Shown: positions 22,462-31,759, counted from the first letter of the stretch. The stretch is DNA of 64,000 nucleotides from an uncultured Eubacteriales bacterium (GCA_934454655.1 CAKSFK010000009.1:1-64000); one strand, 5' to 3'. Notes: generated by a model not told the origin, from the letters alone. A program made the numbers and translations.

Positions 22462-25290
22462 ATGAGAATTTACGAAAATCCGCAAAAAACAAGTGAAAAC
22501 AGGTTAAAGCCGCGCAGCTGGTACATACCTGACGAGGGCTGCAAAGAGGTTTTGCTTGACGGCGAGTGGCGGTTTAAATTTTATGAAAACGGCGACCGTG
22601 CCGAAGAGCCCGACGAGTGGGACAGCACCCGTGTTCCGTCCTGCTGGCAGCTTAACGGCTATGAAAACCCGAACTATACAAACATTAACTACCCGTTCCC
22701 GTGCGACCCGCCGTATGTGCCGGATATAAATCCGGTAGGCATTTATGAGCGCAGCTTTCAGCTTGAGGACGGCAGTCTTGACACCTACATTGTGTTTGAG
22801 GGAGTTTCCTCGCACGCGGAGGTATACATTAACGGCAAATATGCGGGCTTTACCCAAGGAAGCCGACTTATGGCGGAATTTGACATAAGCGAATATGTAA
22901 GCTCCGGCACAAATACCGTAAGGGTATATGTCAGAAAATGGTGCTGCGGCAGTTACCTTGAGGATCAGGACGCATTCCGCTATAACGGCATTTTCAGAAG
23001 CGTCTATGTGCTTTCCCGTCCGCACGGACATCTGTTTGACATAGATATTAAAACGGACGATAAAAATGTTGACATTATCTGCGACGGCGATTACACCGCA
23101 GAGCTTTACGACGGCGATCGACTCATTGAAAGCGGCGCATCGGTAAACGGAAAGCTGGGCTTCACCCTTTCCGAGCCGAACCTTTGGTCTGCCGAAACGC
23201 CCTACCTTTATACACTTAAAATTAAAGCGGCAGGCGAAACGGTTGTTAAAAAAATAGGTTTCAGAACCATTGCCGTTTCCCCCGACAAGGAACTGCTTAT
23301 AAACGGAACCCCCGTAAAGCTTAAGGGCGTTAACCACCACGACACCGACCCCATTAAGGGCTGGACCATGAACGCGGATGACGTAAGGCGCGACCTTGAG
23401 CTTATGAAACAGCTTAACATAAACACCGTAAGGACATCGCATTATCCGCCCATACCCGAATTTCTTGATATGTGCGATGAACTCGGGCTTTATGTTATTT
23501 TGGAAACCGACATTGAAACCCACGGCTTTGTACGCAGAAACGCAAACGCCGCCTACGGTTTCGACATTGACAGCGGAGAGTGGCCGTGCGACCATCCGCT
23601 TTGGGAAAAAGAGTTTTTGAGCCGTATGGAACGCGCTTACGGGCGGGATAAGAACCATACCTCTGTAATAATGTGGTCAACAGGCAACGAAAGCGGATTC
23701 GGCAAAAATCAAAAACTTATGATGGAGTGGCTGAGAAAACGGGACAAAATGCGCCTTATGCACTGTGAGGACGCTTCGCGCGCGGGCGTTCAGGAACACA
23801 CCGACGTGTTTTCGATGATGTACCCGAGCGTTGACAGAATAGTTAGCTGGGCTAAGGACGATAATTACAAACAGCCTGTATTTTTGTGCGAATACGCCCA
23901 CGCCATGGGCAACGGACCCGGAAGTATATGGGATTACGTGGAAGCGTTTTATGAAAACAAAAAGCTTATCGGCGGCTGTATTTGGGAATGGGCGGATCAC
24001 GTTGTTCTTGAAAACGGGGTTCAGAAATACGGCGGAGATTTCAAGGGAGAGCTTACGCATGACGGCAATTTCTGCTGTGACGGTATGGTATTTTCCGACC
24101 GCTCGTTCAAGCCCGGCACATACGAAATAAAAAACGCCTACGCGCCTTTCCGCATAAGGTGGGATAACGGCACGCTGAAGCTTAAAAACTGCTTTGACTT
24201 TACTTCATTTGACGGATATACCTTTGAATACGACATAACGCTGGACGGCGAAAGCCTTGAAAAGCGGATAGTTAAGGTCAACACAAGACCCGGGGACGAG
24301 TTTTCGGTAACCCCGACGGTAAAGCTGCCCGAAAACTGCTTTAAGGGTTGCTTTGTAACCGTTAAGATGTCCGATGCCGAGGGCAGTGAGATAGGTCTGC
24401 TGCAGGAGCAGCTGCCCGTAAAGGTTGTTAACAAGCCGTGCGGCGAGCCCCTAAACGTAACCGAGGGAGAATTTGAAATAACTGCCGACGGCGAAGGATT
24501 CCGTTATGTTATTTCAAAGCAGACCGCGACATTTACAAGCATTGTAAAGGACGGCAAGGAACTGCTTGCACTGCCCGCAAAACTTTCCTACTTCAGAGCA
24601 CCTACCGACAACGACCGAAATGTTAAAGCGCTTTGGGACAGAACGAACATCTGGCAGGGCGAAAACTTTGACTGTGTATTCAGCAAGGTATATTCCTGTG
24701 CCGTTTCAGGCAACAGTGTAACATTTACCTGCTCCGCGGCGGGTGTTTCACGCAAACCGTTCTTTAACTATACGCTTGAATACAGTTTTTTTGCGGACGG
24801 AGGCGTTTCGGTATCGCTGGGCGGTAAAATACGTGAAAACGTTATCTGGCTGCCAAGACTCGGCTTTGAGTTTACCCTTCCGGCTGACAGCGACAATTTC
24901 TCATACTTCGGCTTAGGTCCGCTTGAAAGCTATACCGATATGCGCCACCACGGTTATATAGGTACTCACGTAAGCAATGCCGACAGAGAATATGTAAACT
25001 ATGTTATGCCTCAGGAACACGGAAACCATTTTGCCTGCAAGGAACTGATGCTTGACGGTTCCTTCAGTGTTACAGCAGAAAACACAATGGAAATTTCGGT
25101 TCTGCACCACAGCATTGAACAACTCACAGCCGCAAGGCATACCGACGAACTCAAAAAATCGGATCACACCCACGTAAGGGTGGATTACAGGGTGTCGGGC
25201 ATAGGTTCTAACTCCTGCGGTCCGCTTGCGGATGAAAAGTACAGACTTACCGAAAAGAACATTAACTTTAAAATTAAAATTTCAGTATAA
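22462..25290 (+). CDS. lacZ: Beta-galactosidase, glycoside hydrolase family 2
   Basis: A 942-aa GH2 enzyme from the ATG at 22462 (GAGGTG just upstream). Domain order is sugar-binding jelly roll (about 35-210), Ig-like sandwich (210-310), TIM barrel (310-590) and a C-terminal beta-galactosidase small-chain domain. The acid/base Glu is about E410 in WSTGNESGFG and the nucleophile about E477 in LCEYAHAMGNGPG. VNHHDTDPIKG and YGGDFKGELTHDGNFCCDG are also typical. There is no signal peptide, so it is cytoplasmic. It is a single-gene unit between a good promoter and terminator, with no transporter beside it. Confidence 0.95.
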   Translation: MRIYENPQKTSENRLKPRSWYIPDEGCKEVLLDGEWRFKFYENGDRAEEPDEWDSTRVPSCWQLNGYENPNYTNINYPFPCDPPYVPDINPVGIYERSFQLEDGSLDTYIVFEGVSSHAEVYINGKYAGFTQGSRLMAEFDISEYVSSGTNTVRVYVRKWCCGSYLEDQDAFRYNGIFRSVYVLSRPHGHLFDIDIKTDDKNVDIICDGDYTAELYDGDRLIESGASVNGKLGFTLSEPNLWSAETPYLYTLKIKAAGETVVKKIGFRTIAVSPDKELLINGTPVKLKGVNHHDTDPIKGWTMNADDVRRDLELMKQLNINTVRTSHYPPIPEFLDMCDELGLYVILETDIETHGFVRRNANAAYGFDIDSGEWPCDHPLWEKEFLSRMERAYGRDKNHTSVIMWSTGNESGFGKNQKLMMEWLRKRDKMRLMHCEDASRAGVQEHTDVFSMMYPSVDRIVSWAKDDNYKQPVFLCEYAHAMGNGPGSIWDYVEAFYENKKLIGGCIWEWADHVVLENGVQKYGGDFKGELTHDGNFCCDGMVFSDRSFKPGTYEIKNAYAPFRIRWDNGTLKLKNCFDFTSFDGYTFEYDITLDGESLEKRIVKVNTRPGDEFSVTPTVKLPENCFKGCFVTVKMSDAEGSEIGLLQEQLPVKVVNKPCGEPLNVTEGEFEITADGEGFRYVISKQTATFTSIVKDGKELLALPAKLSYFRAPTDNDRNVKALWDRTNIWQGENFDCVFSKVYSCAVSGNSVTFTCSAAGVSRKPFFNYTLEYSFFADGGVSVSLGGKIRENVIWLPRLGFEFTLPADSDNFSYFGLGPLESYTDMRHHGYIGTHVSNADREYVNYVMPQEHGNHFACKELMLDGSFSVTAENTMEISVLHHSIEQLTAARHTDELKKSDHTHVRVDYRVSGIGSNSCGPLADEKYRLTEKNINFKIKISV

Positions 25291-25333
25291 AAAAATAGCC
25301 GCCCGTAAGCTTAGCTTACGGGCGGTTATTTTT
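25291..25333 (+). terminator. Terminator after lacZ
   Basis: A stem of about 20 bp centred on GCCGCCCGTAAGC/GCTTACGGGCGGT with a TTA loop and A5/T5 flanks, so it can work in both directions. Confidence 0.85.
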
Positions 25334-25362
25334 GCCGATTTGCGGTGCTCACACCACATTTT

Positions 25363-25631
25363 TTATATAATGTCTACTGAATAATTGCATTAGTAAATGC
25401 AATTATATAAAATCGAGTTAAAATCTCGATTTTATGGGTCAAAACCTTTGTTTTGACCGTCAGTATCCATTGATTGTCGCCTGATTTTAAAAAGAATCAA
25501 AATGTGATTCTTTTTAAAGTGCAAGGTTTTTTCGCAAAATTGCGCAAAAACCTTGCACCTGAACAATTCAAAAGTTTACACCAATATGCTTGGTTAAGGT
25601 ACTTTTGAATTGTTCAGCAGGCATTATATAA
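25363..25631. repeat. 269-bp nested-palindrome element: 19-bp terminal inverted repeat enclosing six hairpins
   Basis: Outer arms 25363-25381 (TTATATAATGTCTACTGAA) and 25613-25631 (TTCAGCAGGCATTATATAA) pair with two G-U-type mismatches. Inside, hairpins follow one another: 25381-25406 (11 bp, loop AGTA), 25407-25435 (11 bp), 25437-25458 (GGTCAAAAC/GTTTTGACC), 25486-25518 (14 bp), 25519-25558 (19 bp, one mismatch) and 25559-25617 (17 bp perfect, 25-nt loop). Only about 25459-25485 is unpaired. No ORF is present. The right end overlaps the stop codon of the gene at 25624. It lies between convergent genes. It may be a MITE/foldback element or a structured RNA. Confidence 0.85.
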
Positions 25632-26298
25632 GATAAAGTCCCGATTCCAATACCGCGAATCTGTTATCCCCAACGCTTATATACTGCCGCACGGGCTCTT
25701 CGAACTCCTCAAAATCGAACACGCTGTAACTGTTAAGGTCAACCTGTATAAGCTTGTTTGAGCCGCTGTTGCTTACCATAACGCTGTCACCCTCAACAAA
25801 AAGCGACGAAGGGCAGCTGAACGGAGATTTATCCCCTCCGATGCGCAGTTCTTCACGCATACTTGAAAGGCTGTATCTTAAAAGAACGTTACATTCCCCA
25901 AAACTTGCCCACAATGCGTTTTTGTAAAGAGCTATGTCAGATGCGTTGCAGCCGCGGTATTTAAGTTCGCCCGTCCACAGAAGGGACGCGTCGCTGTCAA
26001 GCAGTTGGGCGGTGCCTTCACCGTCAAGCAAAAAAACCTTGCTGTTAGGCAATACAATCGATTTTACCGTAATGTAGTTGCCGCACATCATTTCAATTGA
26101 CTTATAGTTGCTGCCGAATTTGGTGAGAAGATAAATATTCTTTGCAACATCGGTAAAATGACCGTTTTCAAAGGTTATCATTTTATATGCAACAACAATA
26201 TTGTCCTTTATAACATCCTTCTGGTACGAGAATATTATTCCGCCGGTGAGCGGCATAACCTCAAAAACCTTACCCGAAAAGATTTTTTTCACACTCAT
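25624..26298 (-). CDS. Hypothetical protein, beta-rich, propeller-like
   Basis: A 224-aa soluble protein with no signal peptide. Repeating beta-strand patterns (VFLLDGEGTAQLLDSDASLLWTG, VMVSNSGSNKLIQVDLNSYSV, QYISVGDNRFAVLESGLYLI) suggest a partial beta-propeller or NHL-like fold. I do not recognise the family. Its ATG overlaps the stop of the PLP-enzyme gene by 4 bp, making it the last gene of the murD run. Its stop codon falls within the right arm of the nested-palindrome element, so the final few codons may have been altered by that element. Confidence 0.6.
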   Translation of the reverse strand: MSVKKIFSGKVFEVMPLTGGIIFSYQKDVIKDNIVVAYKMITFENGHFTDVAKNIYLLTKFGSNYKSIEMMCGNYITVKSIVLPNSKVFLLDGEGTAQLLDSDASLLWTGELKYRGCNASDIALYKNALWASFGECNVLLRYSLSSMREELRIGGDKSPFSCPSSLFVEGDSVMVSNSGSNKLIQVDLNSYSVFDFEEFEEPVRQYISVGDNRFAVLESGLYLI

Positions 26299-27581
26299 TC
26301 ATCCTCTGTTTTAATTTCTCCGCTTTCAAGCATTTTCTGCGCCGCCAAAAGCACTCCCGCGTGTGCGCTGTGGAAATTAAGACCGCCCTGCATCCACGCG
26401 GCATAGGGTTCGCGCAGAGGACCGTCTGCCGAAAGTTCAATTGACGCTCCGAGCGTAAACGCTCCCGCCGCCATTATAACCTCGTCGGTATATCCGGGCA
26501 TCGGAGAAGGCTCGGGCGCAACAAAGGCGTCAACAGGCGCACCGCTTTGCATACCGCGGCAAAACGCAATTAGCCCCTCGCGCGTGCCGAGTGTTACGCA
26601 CTGAATAATATCGCCGCGTTTCTCGTTATATTCGGGCGTAACCGCAAATCCGAGCGAGGAAAACAGCGCCGAAGCATACACCGCCGTTTTCAACGCCTCG
26701 CCTACAACGTGCGGAGCTGAGAAAAGCCCCATATAAAGCTCGCGGCTGTGACCGAGGGTGGCGCCGACCTCACGCCCGACGCCGGGGCAGGTAAGCCTTG
26801 CGGCGCATTTTTCCACAAGATAATGTTTACCCGCAATGTATCCGCCCGTCGGCGCAATGCCGCCGCCTGGATTTTTTATAAGAGAACCCGCGCATATGTC
26901 CGCTCCCACGTCACACGGCTCTTTTTTCTCGGTAAACTCGCCGTAGCAGTTATCAACCATTATCACCGTTTCGGGCGAAACCTCTTTTACAATGCCGCAC
27001 AGCTTTTCTATTACATCAACGGTAAGGCTGGGTCTTGTGCTGTAACCGCGCGAACGCTGAATATACGCCATTTTATATTTGTCGGCTTTAAGTGCCGCCC
27101 TTATAGCCTCAAAATCGGGTGTTCCGTCCCGTTTAAGCTCTGTTTGGTGATATTCTATTCCCATATCGGCAAGCGAGCCGTCATTTTTCTCATCAATTCC
27201 TATAACGCCTGTAATTGTGTCGTACGGTCTGCCCGTAAGACACAGCATTTTATCCCCGGGGCGAAGTATGCCGAAAAGCACCACCGCAAGCGTATGTGTG
27301 CCGCAGGTAAAGTTGTGGCGCATAAGAGCGTCCTGTGCTCCCATAACGTCCGCCATTACCTTTTCCAGTATCTCTCTGCCGCGGTCGTCATAACCGTAAC
27401 CGGTAGAACCTGCCATTGCCGATTCACTTACATCGTTTTTTATGTAAGCCTTTAAAACCTTAAGCTGGTTATATTCCGTTACACTGTCAATATCTTTAAA
27501 AATATCCCCGCACTTTGCAAGCGTGGTTTCATCAAGCTTTAAAAGCTTTTTGTCTATGTTGAAAAAATTATTAATATTCAT
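26295..27581 (-). CDS. PLP-dependent methionine gamma-lyase family protein (YnbB/aluminium-resistance type)
   Basis: A 428-aa fold-type I PLP enzyme of the family once called 'aluminum resistance protein'. GSTGYGYDDRGRE (59-71) is its hallmark, followed by HNFTCGTHTLAVVLFG, the cofactor Asp in IMVDNCYGEF (about 210) and the Schiff-base Lys about 236 in GSLIKNPGGGIAPTGGYI. Members are annotated as cystathionine/methionine lyase-like, but the physiological substrate is poorly known. The start overlaps the end of the GNAT gene by 11 bp. Confidence 0.88.
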   Translation of the reverse strand: MNINNFFNIDKKLLKLDETTLAKCGDIFKDIDSVTEYNQLKVLKAYIKNDVSESAMAGSTGYGYDDRGREILEKVMADVMGAQDALMRHNFTCGTHTLAVVLFGILRPGDKMLCLTGRPYDTITGVIGIDEKNDGSLADMGIEYHQTELKRDGTPDFEAIRAALKADKYKMAYIQRSRGYSTRPSLTVDVIEKLCGIVKEVSPETVIMVDNCYGEFTEKKEPCDVGADICAGSLIKNPGGGIAPTGGYIAGKHYLVEKCAARLTCPGVGREVGATLGHSRELYMGLFSAPHVVGEALKTAVYASALFSSLGFAVTPEYNEKRGDIIQCVTLGTREGLIAFCRGMQSGAPVDAFVAPEPSPMPGYTDEVIMAAGAFTLGASIELSADGPLREPYAAWMQGGLNFHSAHAGVLLAAQKMLESGEIKTEDE

Positions 27582-28251
27582 TTATTAAAGCAAACCTCTT
27601 ACTAAGCTTTTTAAATCCGTATTTTTCGTAAAATCCCGTAACGCTGTCCTCACAGCAGGCAAAAATGTGCCTGCCGCGGTTTTTTTCGGTAATGGCGTTA
27701 AGCGCTTTACCGCCGTAGCCCTTTTCGCGGCTTGCGATCCCGTTTATTACCGCATAATCGCCCGAATTAAAGCTGATTGCCGCGCATTTACCCTTAAGCC
27801 CGTAATAATCGGCAAACCCGCGGTTGAGCCTGTGACACCAGTCAACCGCAAAATCGGCGTAATCGGGCATTGTAAAACTCGGGCAGTTTAAAATATCGTA
27901 TATCTCCTTGCTTGAAAGCGTATCGCCCGATGTTTCTCCCGCCGCGTCGCCGAACCTATACATAACGTTTATCGGTTCGGTCCGTCCCGCATTAAGTTCC
28001 CGCGCCAGATTTTCACTGCAAAATATATATTGCGGAAACGTAAAACGCAGAAAATCGCGCAGTTCGTCAATATCAATATCGCCGTCGCTTATAATCATAT
28101 TCCTGCCGTACAAGCTCAAAAACGCCCCGTCGCTGCTCTGCCAAAAACAGGCGGCGTCATCATCGCGATAGCTGTCGTAAAGACATTTGAGTTTAACAAA
28201 CGCGACATCCGCCGCCGCAATTTCCGGCAGAAACCCGATTTTGCTTATCAC
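27571..28251 (-). CDS. GNAT-family N-acetyltransferase
   Basis: About 226 aa. The C-terminal GNAT core shows the acetyl-CoA motif A (INGIASREKGYGGKALNAITE) and motif B-like IFACCEDSVTGFYEKYGFKKL. The N-terminal about 110 residues are a separate alpha/beta region without a recognised family. The GTG at 28251 gives a GTGA overlap with the M42 gene, as elsewhere in this operon; TTG 28269 is possible. The acceptor is unknown. Confidence 0.8.
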   Translation of the reverse strand: MISKIGFLPEIAAADVAFVKLKCLYDSYRDDDAACFWQSSDGAFLSLYGRNMIISDGDIDIDELRDFLRFTFPQYIFCSENLARELNAGRTEPINVMYRFGDAAGETSGDTLSSKEIYDILNCPSFTMPDYADFAVDWCHRLNRGFADYYGLKGKCAAISFNSGDYAVINGIASREKGYGGKALNAITEKNRGRHIFACCEDSVTGFYEKYGFKKLSKRFALINEY

Positions 28252-29255
28252 TTTACGGTACCGCCGCAAATTCCGTTAATCATATACCGTGCAAGAGAAA
28301 GCGCGTTTTCCATATCGCCTCGGTCCGCAACGCAGGAGGGCGAGTGGATATATCTGCACGGAACGGAAATTGCAAGCGTGCGGACTCCCGAGCGGCTCAG
28401 ATGTACCGAACCGGAGTTATTACCGCCCGCAACCGCCGCCTTTGGCTGGCATTTAATGCCGCTTGCAAGCGCCGCGTTGTAATAATCACGGTCGTAGACG
28501 GTTGCCCTGTCCATAAACGAAACGGCAGGACCTTTGCCCAAAACGCATACCCTGTGCGCGCTGTCAACCCCCGCTATATCCGCGGCGGTTGTGGCTTCAA
28601 GCACAATTGCCGCGTCGGGCGCAACCGAAAATGCCGCCGCCTTTGCCCCGCGAAGTCCTACCTCTTCCTGAACAGTAAAGGACGCATAGAAGTCATATTC
28701 GCTGTCCTCCGTAAGCAAAGCAAGCAGCACGGCACAGCCCGCGCGGTCGTCTATCGCCTTGGATTTTATTTTGTCGCCCATTTTGAGGTATTCGCCGCAT
28801 ATAACCGCACGGTCGCCGAGTGACACGTATTTAAGCGCCTCTTCCCGACTTTTAGCGCCTATATCTATATAAAGACTGTCCGCCGAAGGCAGTTTTTTTC
28901 TTTCGTCCGCAGCCAAGAGATGTATAGGTCTGCCGGATATAACGCCGTTGATATCCCCGATCTTTACACGTCTGAACATAAGCACCGACGTATCAATACC
29001 GCCGACGGTGTGAAATTTTAAAAAGCCGTCCTCGGTGACCGAGGAAATAATCAGCCCCACTTCGTCCATATGGGCGTCGGCAAGCAGTTTTACCTTACTC
29101 CTGTTTTTACCCTTTTTAAACACAATAATGTTTCCGAGATTATCGGTATGCCATTCCGCCTTACCGTCAATTTTGGAAATAATGAAATCCCTCACGGAGC
29201 CCTCATCACCCGAAACCGAGTCAAGAGCGCACAGTTCCCTTAAAGCCTCAAGCAT
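28248..29255 (-). CDS. M42-family metallo-aminopeptidase
   Basis: A 335-aa co-catalytic M42 (glutamyl aminopeptidase/PepA-like) enzyme. Metal and catalytic motifs are all present: DAHMDEVG, KAIDDRAGC, VQEEVGLRGA, the Glu in VLEATTAADIAG and the final His in RYIHSPS. ATG 29255 is used because GGGAGG lies 6-8 bp before it; the GTG at 29264 is inside that site. Family members are large cytoplasmic aminopeptidases (TET particles). It is followed by a second, diverged member. Confidence 0.9.
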   Translation of the reverse strand: MLEALRELCALDSVSGDEGSVRDFIISKIDGKAEWHTDNLGNIIVFKKGKNRSKVKLLADAHMDEVGLIISSVTEDGFLKFHTVGGIDTSVLMFRRVKIGDINGVISGRPIHLLAADERKKLPSADSLYIDIGAKSREEALKYVSLGDRAVICGEYLKMGDKIKSKAIDDRAGCAVLLALLTEDSEYDFYASFTVQEEVGLRGAKAAAFSVAPDAAIVLEATTAADIAGVDSAHRVCVLGKGPAVSFMDRATVYDRDYYNAALASGIKCQPKAAVAGGNNSGSVHLSRSGVRTLAISVPCRYIHSPSCVADRGDMENALSLARYMINGICGGTVK

Positions 29256-30258
29256 TCCGCACACCTCCCGAAAGAATGTATTTTACAAGCAGATCGCAGA
29301 CCGATTCAAGGTCGGATATTTTCAGCAGTTCCGCCTCGGTGTGCATATTACGAAGCGGGACAGAAACCGTGCAGGCTCTCACGCCGCCGCGTGAAACCGA
29401 AATAACATCGGCATTTGTGCCTGTTCTGCCGCCCATAACCTCCGTTTGGTATTTAATTTTGCAATCTTCCGCAAGTGAAACCAGCTTAGCGGAAATACTG
29501 CTGTCAAGCGTGGGTGAAAAGCCTATCATAGCGCCGCCGCCCAGCTTGCCGCACTCCTCGTCTTTTATGCCTATTCCGTTCCCGAAGCTTACGTCCACGG
29601 CAATCGCCTCGTCGGGTTCGGCGTCAAACACAGCCGTTACCGCGCCGCGCATGGCAAGCTCTTCGGCATCGCTTAAAAGAAACGCAACGTTTACGGGCAG
29701 TTCCGCGCCGTTCAGCAGTTCGGCAACCTTTAAAAGGCAGGCAACACCCGCGCGGTCGTCAAAAGACCTGCCCGTTACGGCGTCGCCCGCAAGGCAGACC
29801 GGCTCCGCACCGAATGTTACATAGTCGCCCGGCGATACCGTGTCCGCCGCCTTGTCTCCAAGCCCGGTATCAAGCTTTATTTTGCTTATATCGCCGTATT
29901 CGGTTTCACCCTCCGACAGGTGGGGCGGGGTGCTGCAGAACACCGCGGGAATCTTTTTTTTGCCGTGAACCGTTACCGCACGCGAAGGAAGCGCCCTTAC
30001 GTCAATACCGCCCGCCGCCGCAACGGTAAGAAAGCCCTCGTTATCAACATCCGTAACAATCATACCAACCTGATCGATATGCGCGTCAAGCAGCAGTGTG
30101 TAATCCGCTTTTCCCTTTACAAAGCCTATAATACTTCCGCCCACACGTTTTACCTCGGAATATTCCGACAGCACCTCCGCCGCGTAATCCGCCGCCTCGC
30201 GCACAGTGCCGAGGGTGTCCCTGCGGGAAAGTTCAAATAAAAGTTCCTTAATATCCAT
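29248..30258 (-). CDS. M42-family metallo-aminopeptidase, diverged paralogue
   Basis: A 336-aa M42 protein. DAHIDQVG, SFDDRAGVACL, SDAEELAMRGA and NMHTEAE retain the metal ligands and the catalytic Glu. The Glu pair sits in EELAMRG where the family usually has EEVGxRG, and the fourth-ligand region reads AVDVSFGNG (Asp) instead of ATT. Its ATG shares one base with the murD stop (TAATG). Two tandem, clearly unequal M42 genes suggest different specificities or a hetero-oligomer; this is inferred. Confidence 0.85.
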   Translation of the reverse strand: MDIKELLFELSRRDTLGTVREAADYAAEVLSEYSEVKRVGGSIIGFVKGKADYTLLLDAHIDQVGMIVTDVDNEGFLTVAAAGGIDVRALPSRAVTVHGKKKIPAVFCSTPPHLSEGETEYGDISKIKLDTGLGDKAADTVSPGDYVTFGAEPVCLAGDAVTGRSFDDRAGVACLLKVAELLNGAELPVNVAFLLSDAEELAMRGAVTAVFDAEPDEAIAVDVSFGNGIGIKDEECGKLGGGAMIGFSPTLDSSISAKLVSLAEDCKIKYQTEVMGGRTGTNADVISVSRGGVRACTVSVPLRNMHTEAELLKISDLESVCDLLVKYILSGGVRNA

Positions 30259-31637
30259 TAAAGCCTGTTCACCAATTCCTTAAAGTATTTTCCGCGCGCC
30301 GCAAAATTCGGAAATGCGTCAAAGCTGGCGCATGCGGGGCTTAGCGTTACAATATCGCCCGAAACAGCGTCCCTGTGCGCCTTTTCAACCGCTTCGTCTA
30401 AATTTTGTACCCTTATGATTTCGGGACTGCCTTTATAATTTTCATCCGCCCGTATGCACTTTTCAATTTTTTCCGCCGTATCTCCGCAAAGGTAAAGCTT
30501 TTTAACCTTTTCAATAACGTACGGCACCATAGGCTCGAACGGAATGTGTTTATCATAGCCCCCCGCAATAAGCAAAACCTTTCGGTTAAACGCTTTAAGA
30601 CCCGCAATGGTTCTTGTGGGGCTGGTCGCAATTGAATCGTTATAATATTTAACGCCGTCAAGCTCCCTTACAGGCTCTATTCTGTGTTCAACGCCCTTAA
30701 ATTCACGCGCAATCTTTTTAATTGAGTCAACGCCCACATATCCCCACACGGCGGAAATTGCCGCAAGGTAATTTTCAACGTTGTGATCGCCGAGTACCGC
30801 TATTTCGTCACGGTGCATAATGGGAGCGTCAATTCCGCGGTATGCCATATGAATGACCCCGTCCGTATCAAGCCACGCGCCGTTTTTAAGGGGCTGTTCC
30901 ATACTGAAATAAAGCGACTGACCGCGCACAAACTTCTTGAACCCGTAGGTTATTTCGTTATCACGGTTCAAAACTGTACGCGAAAACGCGTTCTGGTGCA
31001 GAATAATATTCTTTTTTGCCTCAACATATTCGTCCATATCCTTGTGGATATCAAGGTGATTGGGCGCGACGTTCGTTACAACCGCAACATCGGGGCTTTT
31101 ACGCATTGAAATAAGCTGGAACGAAGAAAGCTCAGCCACAACAAAATCGTCCGGTTTTATATTTTCAATTTCGGGCAGGAGCGGCTTTCCGATATTACCG
31201 CCCAGATGCACCGTTTTGCCCTCTGCCTTAAGCATTTCCGCAATAAGAGTTGTGGTGGTGGTCTTGCCGTCCGACCCGGTCACGGCAAAAATGGTTGCCG
31301 GGCATAGGTCGAAAAACACTTCCATTTCGCTTGTCACGGCAATTCCCTTTTTGCGTGCCGACTCAAGCTCGGGCAAATTAAAGTTCATTCCCGGTGTGCG
31401 GAATATTATGTCAACCTCTAAATTATCAAGATACCCGTCCCCGAGTTTCAGCCTTGCTCCCGCCGACTCAAGCTCGTCTGCAATTTTGCCTATCTGTTCT
31501 CTTGTTCGTCTGTCACAGGCATACACTGTAGCCCCGCGCTCTAAAAAGCTTAAAATAAGCGGTGTGTTACTTATGCCTATGCCGCACATAGCTATTTTTT
31601 TACCCTTTATCTGCTCAAAAAACTGTTTGCAATCCAA
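30258..31637 (-). CDS. murD: UDP-N-acetylmuramoylalanine--D-glutamate ligase
   Basis: A 459-aa Mur ligase. The N-terminal UDP-binding domain starts IAMCGIGISNTPL, the ATP loop is GSDGKTTTT (about 121-129), and NVAPNHLDIH and HRIEPV are further Mur motifs; the C-terminal domain follows. It adds D-Glu to UDP-MurNAc-L-Ala. TTG at 31637 is preferred over the longer frame because GGAGG is 8 bp upstream. First gene of the operon running to 25624; the usual dcw neighbours (mraY, ftsW, murG) are absent. Confidence 0.93.
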   Translation of the reverse strand: MDCKQFFEQIKGKKIAMCGIGISNTPLILSFLERGATVYACDRRTREQIGKIADELESAGARLKLGDGYLDNLEVDIIFRTPGMNFNLPELESARKKGIAVTSEMEVFFDLCPATIFAVTGSDGKTTTTTLIAEMLKAEGKTVHLGGNIGKPLLPEIENIKPDDFVVAELSSFQLISMRKSPDVAVVTNVAPNHLDIHKDMDEYVEAKKNIILHQNAFSRTVLNRDNEITYGFKKFVRGQSLYFSMEQPLKNGAWLDTDGVIHMAYRGIDAPIMHRDEIAVLGDHNVENYLAAISAVWGYVGVDSIKKIAREFKGVEHRIEPVRELDGVKYYNDSIATSPTRTIAGLKAFNRKVLLIAGGYDKHIPFEPMVPYVIEKVKKLYLCGDTAEKIEKCIRADENYKGSPEIIRVQNLDEAVEKAHRDAVSGDIVTLSPACASFDAFPNFAARGKYFKELVNRL

Positions 31638-31671
31638 CCAAAACGCCTCCGCCAAATAATCTGTCTGTTTT

Positions 31672-31700
31672 ATTATACTTAATATAGAGGAAAATATCAA
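31672..31700 (-). promoter_or_regulatory. murD operon promoter
   Basis: On the minus strand TTGATA (31700-31695), 17 bp, TATAAT (31677-31672). Confidence 0.8.
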
Positions 31701-31759
31701 CAGTAATAACGCCGAAATTGCAATTTTGTGATACCTGCGGCGAGAATACTTATAGACAA

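Noticed and set aside
22504..23658. Long minus-strand ORF (384 codons) opposite lacZ
   Set aside because: Shadow of the GH2 gene. The same holds for long ORFs opposite murB (42743-43468), dnaE and the M42 genes.
25363..25631. CRISPR array or integron attC cluster
   Set aside because: The hairpins differ from each other in sequence and spacing, so there are no repeats separated by spacers, and no cas or integrase gene is near.
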